The notes under the pieces are model-generated. The model searched no databases, was not told the DNA's origin, and worked only from the letters and a program-made list of their open reading frames with translations. Both the position numbers and the translations under genes were made by a program. Below, one piece after another: positions 49,401-59,395 of a stretch of 64,000 nt of DNA. This stretch comes from Isoperla grammatica. Lineage: Eukaryota; Arthropoda; Insecta; Plecoptera; Perlodidae. Location: positions 2,616,122-2,680,121 of the forward strand of contig OX246743.1 in the NCBI GenBank assembly GCA_945910005.1, given 5' to 3'. Position 1 is the first letter of the stretch. Every line of letters begins with the position of its first letter.

Positions 49401-50581
49401 ATGAAAATGTTTGAAGGTTGGTTCGATGACTATCCTTCAGCATGTATGGAAACAAACGTGCGTCTATTTCTCTTGTGTGGTGTTTGGCCTTTGAAAACGG
49501 GTGAACGAAACCTTTTCTTTCGTGCAGCCAGAATCCTACCATACATCGCTTTGTCTGCCTGCTTTCTCCATTTCCTGGTGGAGTTGTACAACATCAACAA
49601 CAAACTAGGTGACTTCTTGTTGCTCGCCGAGGATGCAGTCACAGTTATCTTCTTGATGAAGACCGTATTACGAATCGTAGTTGCAATGTTCAAAACCGAC
49701 CTTCTGGTAGGAGTCGTCAGACAATTGAACGGTTATTCACGATCGTATACAGACGAAACAGAAAAGGAGATATTTTGTAAATATAGACGCCGGGCACACA
49801 TATTTACTGGTGTCTACTTCGCAGGACGCATCACCTTAAACTTCTGCTTTACTGGAGAACCACTTCTAGAAGAAGAGCGGAGATTTCCAGTACACGTCCA
49901 ATTTCCATTCCCCAACTCGTTAGAGTCCCCTCTGTACGAAATGCTCTATTTCTGCACAGTTGGGATGGGATTCTTCATCGATTCTGTAATCGCTTCCGGT
50001 GACATATTCGTTGTACCCTTCCTCATCTACCTCACCGGCAACTTTAAAATACTGCAGCACAGGTTAGAGCACTCCAGAGAATATGCTACTAACAATGTTA
50101 TTGCTAAACGATTAGCTGATGAAAACAATGAAATATCTGCCATAAGTCAACCTTTGGGTTGTGCGCTTACAGCTTCTGACTCAAACAATGTTATCTTCAT
50201 TGATCACACATCTACATCTACTGATATTGTGATCAAGCCTGACGTTGGACACAAACTTGAAAGTACTCAACAACCAGACAACATGAATCGAAGATCAGTG
50301 TTTACAGTAGACACAGCATTCAGGTCAACGAGACAACAAGGAAGGACTGCGGAAGATGAAGAAAGCAGGATAGGATGTGCCCACGTACTAACAGACAGGA
50401 CAGAGAAACCGTTTCTATTGAAAACCGTGGCAAGAAGAGTGATCGAAGTTAGGAGGGAAACACAAACGTGTCCTGACAGAAACACAGACGAACAGAATAA
50501 GATTTCAGAGGCAAGAAACATCAACATGGAGATGGATCAGCATTTAGATGAATGTGTGCGGTTCCACATTGATCTATTAAG
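49401..50581 (+). CDS. Odorant receptor exon 1 (TM1-TM4 and long loop)
   Basis: This large first exon encodes residues 1-393 plus two bases of codon 394, and ends at donor GTAAGC. It holds the short cytoplasmic N-terminus, TM1-TM4 and an open hydrophilic loop with no hydrophobic run from about 228 to 380. The loop is rich in Thr, Glu, Asp, Arg and Asn and lacks any stop for over 450 bases, so I read it as exonic. An unrecognised intron inside it cannot be excluded without RNA data. Confidence 0.9.
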
Positions 50582-53027
50582 GTAAGCTGATGTTAGTCCA
50601 TTCTTATTTAAAAACACACATTGCAGTAATGCTAGGATATTAAATGAGACGTCGACTGCACAATTTACTCAGAATGGTATTAATTATCTGCGTTTTATTG
50701 ACAGTTTCGCTGGTAAGCTGCTGGATGAAGTAAACCTTATGCTCTTCTTTGAGATTACGGTTGGAGCTGTAGTGATCTGCATTGATATGTTTGAGATAGT
50801 AACGGTAAGACATGTTGTATTTCCTTACTCGTTTTCTTTCATTCTTCTTAAACGTAAATTTGTTTGAAAAGAATAAAGAATTGATAAAAGGATTTAAAGT
50901 GCTTGTGAGAACAGATGTTCAATGTATAGTGGTTTGAACTATAGTATATATAGTAGTTATAATTGGTTATGTTTTACACATTTTGATTAGTATATAGTGT
51001 CTACTTACACTTTGAATAAATAATACGAATTATTAAAAATGAATTAGAGGTGACATAAATAATGTAAGTTAAAAATGAACTTCATGCTGTGAACATGTTG
51101 TGTACATGTTGTGTACATGGTGTGTGCATGGTGTGTACATGTTGTGTGCATGGTGTGTACATGGTGTGTGCATGTTGTGTACATGTTGTGTACATGGTGT
51201 GTGCATGTTTTGTACATGTTGTGTGCATGGTGTGTACATGGTGTGTGCATGTTGTGTACATGTTGTGTGCATGGTGTGTACATGGTGTGTGCATGTTGTG
51301 TACATGTTGTGTACATGGTGTGTGCATGTTTTGTACATGTTGTGTGCATGGTGTGTACATGGTGTGTGCATGTTGTGTACATGTTGTGTACATGGTGTGT
51401 GCATGTTTTGTACATGTTGTGTGCATGGTGTGTACATGGTGTGTGCATGGTGTGTACATGTTGTGTGCATGGTGTGTACATGGTGTGTGCATGTTGTGTA
51501 CATGTTGTGTACATGGTGTGTGCATGTTTTGTACATGTTGTGTGCATGGTGTGTGCATGTTTTGTACATGTTGTGTGCATGGTGTGTACATGGTGTGCAT
51601 GTTGTGTACATGTTGTGTGCATGGTGTGTACATGGTGTGTGCATGTTGTGTACATGTTGTGTACATGGTGTGTGCATGTTTTGTACATGTTGTGTGCATG
51701 GTGTGTACATGGTGTGTGCATGTTGTGTACATGTTGTGTACATGGTGTGTGCATGTTTTGTACATGTTGTGTGCATGGTGTGTACATGGTGTGTGCATGG
51801 TGTGTACATGTTGTGTGCATGGTGTGTACATGGTGTGTGCATGTTGTGTACATGTTGTGTACATGGTGTGTGCATGTTTTGTACATGTTGTGTGCATGGT
51901 GTGTACATGGTGTGTGCATGTTGTGTACATGTTGTGTGCATGTTTTGTACATGTTGTGTACATGTTGTGTGCATGGTGTGTGCATGGTGTGTACATGTTG
52001 TGTGCATGTTTTGTACATGTTGTGTACATGTTGTGTACATGTTGTGTACATGGTGTGTACATGGTGTGTACGTGCATATACATTACGATAACAGATTTTG
52101 AGTGAGCGATTTCTTGATTTCAAACAAAATCACTCAATGCCAATGAAATGCAAGTTGATTAGCTCATTTTAACATGTTGACACACATTTCATTTTAAACA
52201 TCTCAACACGTCGGTAAAAATAGAAATGTTTATCAACTAACAAAACGCCTGAATGGTAAAACACATTCTATTTTTACAATAATGTATGAGTACGCCATAG
52301 TTATCAAAAATGAGTACACATTCCATTGACATACCACATTTACACAAAAACCAGGTGTATAAAATATTGCTTTTAATGATGGCTTTTCTCTGTATTAGGT
52401 TCCAAGCTTTTCTATGAGGTTCTATGTCAGCGTCTGCTACCTGATAATAAACGTCGTACAGATCTTCTCCTATTGTTGGGCTGCCAGTGAACTTGAGCAC
52501 GAGGTTAGTAAGAGAATATTACCATTCGTGTGGTGACTATTCATGTTGTAACATAACATAATATGTTTTGCTACCGTGAACCGATGAAGGTGGCTCAGTA
52601 CAACTACACGAGACTACGGGAGGAAGCTGGTTTGATTGAGGTTGTACCTTTTATATGTATGAACCTGTATGTACCTGTATGTAAGTAATGTTTGTACCTT
52701 GTACCTATTATATGTACCTATATGTTTCAGAGCGAGTTGGTCAGCAATGCAATGTACTACAGCGACTGGCTCGAAGCCTCCAAGTCTTTCAAGGACAACA
52801 TGAGGATCATTATGTCCCGCTCGGTCAGCCCAGTGGTTGTCAGGGCCGCCACGTTCCTACCCTTCAACCTGGAGGTGTTCACTAACGTAAGTTATGTCTA
52901 TCATGACTATTATATTACGTCATTTACGTTACAGAAATGTTCAACTTACTTCGTCCTTTGTTCACAGATAATGAATTCTGGCTACTCCTACTTCAACATT
53001 GTGGTGAAAATGCAAAAAAATCGTTAA
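49401..53027 (+). CDS. Insect odorant receptor (7tm_6), five exons, 533 aa
   Basis: Tuning odorant receptor: in the family such proteins are seven-TM, N-terminus-inside subunits of ligand-gated cation channels formed with Orco in olfactory neuron dendrites. The model joins 49401-50581, 50705-50804, 52399-52503, 52731-52886 and 52968-53027; every intron is GT-AG, intron 1 is phase 2 and the other three phase 0. Hydrophobic segments lie near residues 45-66, 73-97, 133-151, 181-212, 405-427, 433-455 and 500-527. The C-terminal family pattern is present: a YC pair (452-453), a conserved Trp (475), then FLPFNLEVFTN (504-514) and GYSYF (519-523). I chose the ATG at 49401 because its CAAC context fits insect starts; ATG 49407 is an alternative. 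The protein is longer than the usual 370-450 aa because of a polar stretch at about residues 228-380 between TM4 and TM5. It is not Orco: the C-terminus differs. Ligand unknown. Confidence 0.93.
50705..50804 (+). CDS. Odorant receptor exon 2 (TM5)
   Basis: Acceptor TTTTATTGACAG precedes the exon and donor GTAAGA follows it. The first base completes a Ser codon, then 33 codons encode residues 395-427, ending phase 0. The hydrophobic stretch LMLFFEITVGAVVICIDMF is TM5. Confidence 0.9.
50805..52398 (+). other. Odorant receptor intron 2
   Basis: This 1,594-bp intron begins GTAAGA and ends TTCTCTGTATTAG. About 990 bp is an 11-bp minisatellite. The other three introns are far shorter (123, 227 and 81 bp), so the array accounts for most of the difference. 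Confidence 0.85.
51083..52072 (+). repeat. 11-bp minisatellite in odorant receptor intron 2, about 90 units
   Basis: Variants of an 11-bp unit, CATGTTGTGTA or CATGGTGTGTG, run head to tail with almost no length change; one unit near 51590 is 2 bp short. A rarer CATGTTTTGTA variant recurs at spacings that are multiples of 11 (for example 121 and 77 bp), showing higher-order duplication. On the transcribed strand it gives a UG-rich intronic RNA. Because 11 is not a multiple of 3 and the unit makes no stops, long open frames appear on both strands; they are artefacts. Confidence 0.97.
52399..52503 (+). CDS. Odorant receptor exon 3 (TM6)
   Basis: The exon lies between TCTGTATTAG and donor GTTAGT and encodes 35 residues (428-462) in phase 0 at both ends. 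It carries TM6 and the YCWAASELEHE end that begins the family's conserved YC...GE motif; the usual Gly before Glu is Ser here. Confidence 0.9.
52590..52650 (+). repeat. Possible SINE-B head fragment in odorant receptor intron 3
   Basis: The words GGTGGCTCAGTA and GGAAGCTGGTTTGATTGAGG resemble the box A/box B spacing of the tRNA-like heads at 8.87 and 25.6 kb. Short and diverged, so tentative. Confidence 0.35.
52731..52886 (+). CDS. Odorant receptor exon 4
   Basis: Acceptor TATGTTTCAG and donor GTAAGT bound 52 codons (463-514), phase 0 at both ends. It starts SELVSNAMYYSDW, the conserved segment after TM6 with the invariant Trp, and ends in FLPFNLEVFTN at the start of TM7. Confidence 0.92.
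52968..53027 (+). CDS. Odorant receptor exon 5 (C-terminus)
   Basis: After acceptor TTTGTTCACAG, 19 codons and a TAA encode IMNSGYSYFNIVVKMQKNR. The YSYF motif and short tail are the standard end of insect tuning receptors. No AATAAA is evident in the next few hundred bases. Confidence 0.9.
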   Translation: MMNSGYSYFNIVVKMQKNR

Positions 53028-53615
53028 CTCAATTGCGGTCTTGTGAAACGGGATCGCCAAACATTTAAATTTGTTCTTATAGCTTATATCAAATTTTGTT
53101 CACCTCGTCCTTCTACTGGAAGTCTTCTAGACTGCATTTTTATTATTATGATACTACGCGCAAAACATCAAGTTGAGAGATTATATATTGAGGTAAATAG
53201 TAAACGTAGAGCGGAATAGTTTATACACAAGAAAATCAAAGAAACAAGTAGTTATGACAATACACAGTTTTTATGAGGTAATTGTTCTAGTGAACTTTTA
53301 ACAGAGGATATAAACGACATTCAAATTTAAGTATCGACTTTTTAGTTTCGTTACAGTCGTTGCTTGTGTTTTCATACACACTCATTACATTTCACCAAAT
53401 TGAATTCACAATCATTGCAGTTATAGTGTTCGCCAGTTCTGTATTTGTTGATGTGGATAGATGGATGGAAAGTGCGTGTAAGTCTCCTCATATCTCAAGT
53501 TACCAATTACAACACTACGCGCTGTGTTTTCAACACACGTGAGATAAATGCGAGTGCATATCTAATGTAACAGACATGATAGGAAGTTTCTATTTCTAAT
53601 GTTAAGAGCCGTTTA
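53028..53615. other. 3' flank of the odorant receptor
   Basis: No clear polyadenylation signal. A short hydrophobic open stretch at 53359-53480 is flanked by a splice-like TTCGTTACAG and GTGTAAGT but matches no receptor segment. Confidence 0.35.
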
Positions 53616-53616
53616 C

Positions 53617-54229
53617 GTAAATGACTAGTGATTATGTGTCTAGCCTCCGTGATTAAGCCACAGGCTTCTTCCATTGGCTATGAGTGAGAATACTGCGCTC
53701 TGATTGGCTGTGACTAAGGTTCTTGACTTGACCATAGATATAAATATTGTTACCTAGATACGTAACTCACTGCTATCTGGACGTTCCAAAAGTCCAAAAC
53801 TGATTCTCTTTTGAGATTTCAACAATGGATTATTCTCGGAACGTCGCCATATTTAGAAATTATTATTTTCAATGCTGAAATGACTACTTTATGTCCAATG
53901 GGTATACAGATACTCGCGTACTTTCTTTTTATAGCCATCAATATCAACGACATATGCCAGGCGACACATTGAAAAACACACATGTTAAAATGTAAACAAA
54001 CAGGCAATCATACAATATGGCGGGCATCGAGGAACGAGCATAGGTCCTCGGACCTCCATTCAGTTACATATCTTGGTAACAACATTTATATCTATGACTT
54101 GACCAAGAAATTGAAATATGTTCAATTCCTTAGTCAAGTCAGACAAACCTTAGTCACAGCCAATCAGAGCGCAGTATTCTCCCTCCCAGCCAATGAAAGA
54201 AGCCTGGGTTAGTCAATAATCACTAGTCA
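53617..54229. mobile_element. About 610-bp TIR element downstream of the receptor
   Basis: AATGACTAGTGATTATGTGT at the left and AATAATCACTAGTCATT at the right begin inverted arms of 130-170 bp that share AATACTGCGCTCTGATTGGC and CTTGACCATAGATATAAAT (left-arm reading). GTA flanks both ends, a weak candidate duplication. Confidence 0.8.
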
Positions 54230-55620
54230 TTGTATAAATCCCGCTTTATTGTCTGCTAGATATTTTGGGCCCAAGTTTGGTTCGGCGTCGCGTAACGTGT
54301 TGTAAATACACATCAAGTAGTCACCATTTCCAAATTATTATGCATTAAATTAGTCTTGGAGATTTTAAAGTAACGGCTATATGAACAGTTTCAAACAAAA
54401 CTTACTGTGCCTCATTTCTAATGTTATCGTACTATTGTTTCGCCAGCAACAGTTTGAGTTATGAACTAAAAGTTGTGAAATTATTAGATGTGATGAACTG
54501 TGCTGCTGTCAAGTCAATATGTGCTTTGCCACGGTAGCCTCCAATCAAATATCCTCCTTGCTAAAGCAAATAAATCCTACAAGTGTTCGCGGCGTTTACT
54601 CGTCATCAGATGCAGCCCGAGATGACGCGAGTATGTCCGAAGCTACACGGGGCGAATACTGGACATCGCTCCCTCTCTCCATCACACAACACAACCACTT
54701 CGAGTAATGCGCTTGTACGCCACGGGCCTGACCATCGGGTTCGGGTTCGGATATGTTTTGGTTCCATCTAGTTGAATACCATTTTCTATACAGAATCACA
54801 TTCATTTTTGTGTTTTCCGAAACTTTCACACATTGTGTCGCCCTAGGTTTGGGAGGGCGCCAGGAGTTCACACTGCCTTGATGGGTATAGGATCGGGGAA
54901 CTGCCTACCGCAAACCGTATAAAGCTATCTTTACTACAATTAGGTACGGAACGTGCTTCCCTACATTTACGTACACTTACTTGTAGCCGGAATAAACACA
55001 AAGTTATCATGAACAATGTTTATTTGTCCATATACGCACATAAAACAATACATTCATGTAAAATACGCTTTCCCAATAACTATATCACAATACACGTTAC
55101 ATAAAATTAAAACCCAGTCATACTGTCCTCAGCCAGGTAGATCAGCTGTTGCCGGCTTACGTCGTCACTGGGTCAACAAACAAATCAAAACAAAAGTCAT
55201 ATGATCGCAATACCGCGTGCTGTTATGAACGTCCGATGACTCACCGACTCGGCAGGTCGCGAGAGCGTGTGACGCGTATTCCACCGATCAATAAAGTTCT
55301 TATTAAACAACAATATTATAAATAAGATTACTTAATAAATTGAGGTAGATAATTCTGTTAGCGTTTTTTAGTCTGAACGTATAAGATAATGTCCATTAGA
55401 TACTTTATAATTAGCCTGAATAATTAATGGCCTGTAAACTTCTTGGCCGTGTTTAACAGTTCAATAATGCAACGAATAAATAAAACGATGATTGTCTGTA
55501 CTCACCCTCATCCTCCGGGTTCCTCCGCACGTCATCAACGATGTTTCCAGTGGGGTGGGTGGCGATGGATGATGGCGATGTGGGCGACCTCGAAGCGATG
55601 TGCGATGTCTTGGAGAATCG
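54230..55620. other. Intergenic
   Basis: No gene recognised; short frames only. Confidence 0.45.
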
Positions 55621-55622
55621 TT

Positions 55623-55642
55623 GGGGGGGGGGGGGGGGGGGG
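55623..55642 (+). repeat. Poly-G tract (20)
   Basis: Uninterrupted G run after AATCGTT. Confidence 0.95.
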
Positions 55643-56767
55643 TGATGAAGATATGGGACGATGATAAGCGGCGGTTGTCACTGAAGTTAAGCGATAGTAC
55701 CTATATTTAATTATCTCACTCGGTACTTGTACTGACGTACAGTGGAGCGCCACTGAATATTAGATTACCAATGGTATACTTTTATCAATTCCCGACTGTC
55801 ACTAATAACAACATACCAAAACTGAAACAATGTTAAATACACGCACTCGGCCATCCTTTGAAAGTAAATGCAATTAAGTGTCGCGAGAAGTGCTTCTATA
55901 CACTTAGTCCACGCACTTAATATGCTGTACGCAATGTAGCCAGGCGTGCTTTTAATCCGACTAAGTCGTCGCGATGTCTACGGCTCGAACTCTCGACCTC
56001 GTGTGTCTCGCTATCTTTCACGTTTCACTATCTCCTCGCTTATCGCGGTAGTAGGGGTAGGTAAGGGGTACAGGTAATGGTACTGCAGTTATTGCGCGAC
56101 GTCACTGCGTTATTTAGGCGATCTTAAAGTTAATTCCCAAGGTAGATCTGAAAATTGTCTACTTTGAAAAAAATCATTGCCTCGCTATGTTTGTTGTGAA
56201 CGACGTCAGGCGTCGCCGAAATTTCAACGATTTTCTTGTCAAGTTTCACTTTCGGTACCGATTGTGGATGAACGGTGGTACCTAGTTAGTCGTAGCGTCG
56301 AACTTAATGTAAGTAAGAATTCTTGGTGACGTTGTATGAGCGTCGGTAGCGTCAGTTTACACAGGTCGTGGTGAGGTGACGCCAACTTCAGGTAACCAAG
56401 CTAGTAGATTTTTTGAGGTTTTTATTTTTTTACGGGTTAACGGTTTAAGATAGAATTTTTTGACCGTCAGTTCCTTTTTATTCATCGCTCTCTTTATATG
56501 TTTCGTATTTAAAAAAAAAAAAAAAAAAAATTAAAAATTTCAAATTCCTCCGATTGTGCTCTTCTGAGACAAAATTTGACATTTTGGGCGCCTGTATCTC
56601 TGTTAGTATGACCCCCAGCTTATTTTCGTTTTCAGGATGTCTAGATAATTAACGCAAAAAAATTAAAAAAACAAATTTAGACCACCCGTTTTTTAGCTAC
56701 GAGCGCTTGAAAAAAAATGTCCCATTAGTAAACCCTTCTCAACTATTCTGCTCTGAATATGGAAGAA

Positions 56768-56851
56768 AAAAAGTTTGCCGGTAACGGGTCTCGAACCCCG
56801 GACCGCGAAAATACTAATCGGCGTCGCTACTGCCTACGCCACGCCACAGGA
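56768..56851 (-). repeat. tRNA-like sequence in repeat copy 1
   Basis: On the minus strand GTGGCGTAGGCAGTAGCGAC resembles box A and GGGGTTCGAGACCCG box B, with near-tRNA spacing. Box B has one departure from GGTTCGANTCC. Probably the head of an old SINE, not a working tRNA. Confidence 0.55.
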
Positions 56852-57244
56852 TGAAAGTTGAGCCTGATACATATTGTACTGCTCTCAATGAATGCATGTA
56901 TGTATCTCGATACCTTCTAATTGTAATTGTACTTCCAAATATAGATGGATTTACGAACTGAGGGTCTCGTTAGATAATTAATACATCCAAGAATACGATG
57001 TGATGATAAAAACTCTGAAAAACGAAAAAAAAAATTGAAGCCGTTTTTTCTGAGTCCAAAAATCCAGTTTCTACACCTTGTCAGTTTAAAATTGCATTCG
57101 ATAGATGTTGACCACGTGAATGCAAAGCCGCACGCGTTTTTGGCAAAAACGAGCAATTAAACCGTTAAAAAATAAACCGTGTCTGAAGCGGCTCCATGCA
57201 CTTTGATGTATTGATACAACTGTGTGAATATGGATGAAAAAAAA

Positions 57245-57325
57245 GAGAGGTGGTGACGGGTCTCGAACCCCAGACCTCAAGCATGGTAACCGACGACGCT
57301 ACCGCATACGCCATAGCACACGGTG
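57245..57325 (-). repeat. tRNA-like sequence, second subunit of copy 1
   Basis: Minus strand TATGGCGTATGCGGTAGCGT (box A TGGCNNANNNGG fits) and GGGGTTCGAGACCCG. It is the most complete of the four such heads in this cluster. Confidence 0.6.
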
Positions 57326-57401
57326 ATACTTCCAGCGCTTACACAGGTACAAGACATACTGCTCTCAATGTTGTACATTGTTTGGGGTATTCAGTTAGCT
57401 T

Positions 57402-57570
57402 ATATCATAACCTCCTATAGCCGTCTGAATTCCTGATACACATCAACAGAAAACACAGTTTTGGGACTTTCAAGACTTGGTTCATTCTGATATCATAACC
57501 TCCTATAGCCGTCTGAACTCCTGATACACATCCACAGAAAACGCAGTTTTGGGACTTTTAAGACTTAGTA
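57402..57570 (+). repeat. 88-bp tandem duplication
   Basis: TATCATAACCTCCTATAGCC to CAGTTTTGGGACTTT occurs twice, 88 bp apart, with a handful of substitutions. Confidence 0.92.
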
Positions 57571-58359
57571 AATTCACGTTGGGAGCATCACTGAACAGCC
57601 AACATAAAAACATGTTTCCTGGGCTAACCATGAATCATAGGCAAACCAAAACATGTTCAATAAGTACACTGGGAATGGACAATGCAGAAAGTGTAAACAT
57701 TATTGTCTTAACCCTTTAATCCGTGACGCTACGCAGTGTCAAAAACGTGCGAAAATACACTGCGTTTTTTATTTTTTATTTTTTTACAGCTATATTGTTT
57801 ACTTGGGAGATCTTGAAGTTAATACTCAAGGTAGAACTGATAATTTTCTAATTTGAAAAAAATCAACGTGTACCTATGTTTGTTGTGAACGACGTCGGGC
57901 GTCGCCGAAATTTCAAAGGTTTTCTCGTCAAGTTCCACTTTCGGTACCGATTGTGGATGAACGGTGGTACCTAGTTAGTCGTAGCGTCGAAATTTAGGTC
58001 AGTAAGAATCCTTGGTGACGTAGTCGGTAGTATGAGCGTCGGTAGCGTCGGTTTGCACAGGTCGTGGTGAGGCGACGCCAACTTCAGGTTTAAGATAGAA
58101 TGTTTTGGTTGTCCATTCCTTCTTATTTATCGCTCTCTTGATATGTTTCGTATTTAAAAAAAAAAAAAATAAAAAAAAAAAAAAAATCTCCGATTCTGCC
58201 TTTCTGTGAGGTTTTTGGAAATTTTGGGCGCCTGTATCTCTGTTAGTATGACCCCCAGCATATTTTCGTTTTCAGGATGTCTAGATATTTACCGCAAAAA
58301 AAAAATAAAAAAAATACAGAAACAAAGTTGGGCCACACGTTGTTTTGCTACGAGCGCTT

Positions 58360-58772
58360 TGAGCGTTGGTCCAGTGGTTAGCATCCCTGCTTTCAATGCA
58401 GAAGGTCCCGGGTTCAAATCCCGCTTCAGGCAGAAGTTTTTTAACTTCTATTATGGATTCAATTCCATTACTTCTTGGCTTAGGAATAAGTAAACGGTGA
58501 CTTTGGAGCCGTCCTAGCAACGAAGCACTCAATAAATTCAAAGTTGTTCTGAACCGGCCTTGTTGATTCTGGCATTTGTCCGCAGGTGTCCAATCACTGA
58601 TTCATATGTTTCGTATTTGAAATATCGATCTTTGATTGGTTATCGCTCACTCGTCGATGGTGTTCGAAGCCTACAGGGCTGGTTCAGTCACTTTAAATTA
58701 AAGTCCCCCACTGCAAATCAGTTTAGTTACTGAGTGGGTAGACTCTAAATGTGAATTTATTTTATTTATTTA
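58360..58772 (+). repeat. SINE-A, full length with tRNA-Glu-like head
   Basis: Head: box A-like TGGTCCAGTGGTTAGCAT, anticodon-arm-like GCTTTCAATGC (TTC at the anticodon position) and box B GGTTCAAATCC. The body runs from GTAAACGGTGACTTTGGAGC through GAAATATCGATCTTTGATTG to GTGGGTAGACTCTAAATGTG, ending in a TTTA-rich tail. Length is about 413 bp. Its absence from the paralogous site in copy 1 sets both ends. Confidence 0.93.
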
Positions 58773-58844
58773 AACAATTTCCCCCATGTAAACCCTACTA
58801 AACTTTTCTTGTCTGAATATGGAAGTAAAAAGACTACCGGTGGC

Positions 58845-58915
58845 GGGTCTCGAAGTCCGGACCGCGAAAACACTAGTCGGCGTCGCTACTGCTTACGCCA
58901 AGCCACTCGATGGAA
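58845..58915 (-). repeat. tRNA-like sequence in repeat copy 2
   Basis: Counterpart of 56768-56851; minus strand GGCTTGGCGTAAGCAGTAGC and CTTCGAGACCCG. Box B is damaged (GACTTCGAGACC). Confidence 0.5.
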
Positions 58916-59395
58916 GATGGATTGCTTACACTAGTACATAACACACTGCTCTCAATGAATGCATGTATGTATCTCGATTCATTCTTATTGTAATTGTAAC
59001 ACCTAAGATAGATGAATTTACGAACAGAGGGTCTTATTGGATTTAAAAAATATCCAAGATAACGATCTGAAGATAAAAACTCCGAAAATTGTGAAAAAAA
59101 ACGGCTTCAATTTCAACTTTCGGAGTTTTATCATTAGATCGTATTGATTGATTGCTTGATCGTACAAGCGTAAATCGTTTGTGGAAACAACGAGCCGTTT
59201 GACAGTTTACAAATAAACTGTGTCCATGCACGTTGATGCATTGATATAAATGCGTGCAAATGGTGAAACAAAAAAGAATGGGTGTAACGGGTCTCGAACC
59301 ACGTTACTGCGTACGCTATACCAGAACACACTGTTCTCAATGTTTGGCATTGCTTGTTGTATTCAGATAGCTTGTCATTAATCCTTAAAACATGT

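Larger units (their letters stand above)
56113..57410. repeat. Large duplicated repeat unit, copy 1
   Basis: Matches 57806-59395 through blocks such as TTCGGTACCGATTGTGGATG, TGGTACCTAGTTAGTCGTAG, GGGCGCCTGTATCTCTGTTA and GAATGCATGTATGTATCTCG. It ends in a subunit with a second tRNA-like head. Copy 1 has no SINE at its GAGCGCTTG site near 56702. No coding capacity is seen. Confidence 0.9.
57806..59395. repeat. Large duplicated repeat unit, copy 2, SINE-interrupted
   Basis: Second copy of 56113-57410. The homology stops at CTACGAGCGCTT (58358), resumes near 58773 and runs on to the second tRNA-like subunit, which is truncated here (59285-59335). Confidence 0.9.

Noticed and set aside
51044..52123. 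Six long open frames (320-360 codons) on both strands
   Set aside because: They are translations of the 11-bp minisatellite, which lacks stops in all frames; the region is an intron of the odorant receptor.
58360..58435. Functional tRNA-Glu gene
   Set aside because: No proper acceptor stem pairing is visible and it is continuous with a repeated SINE body, so it is a SINE head.
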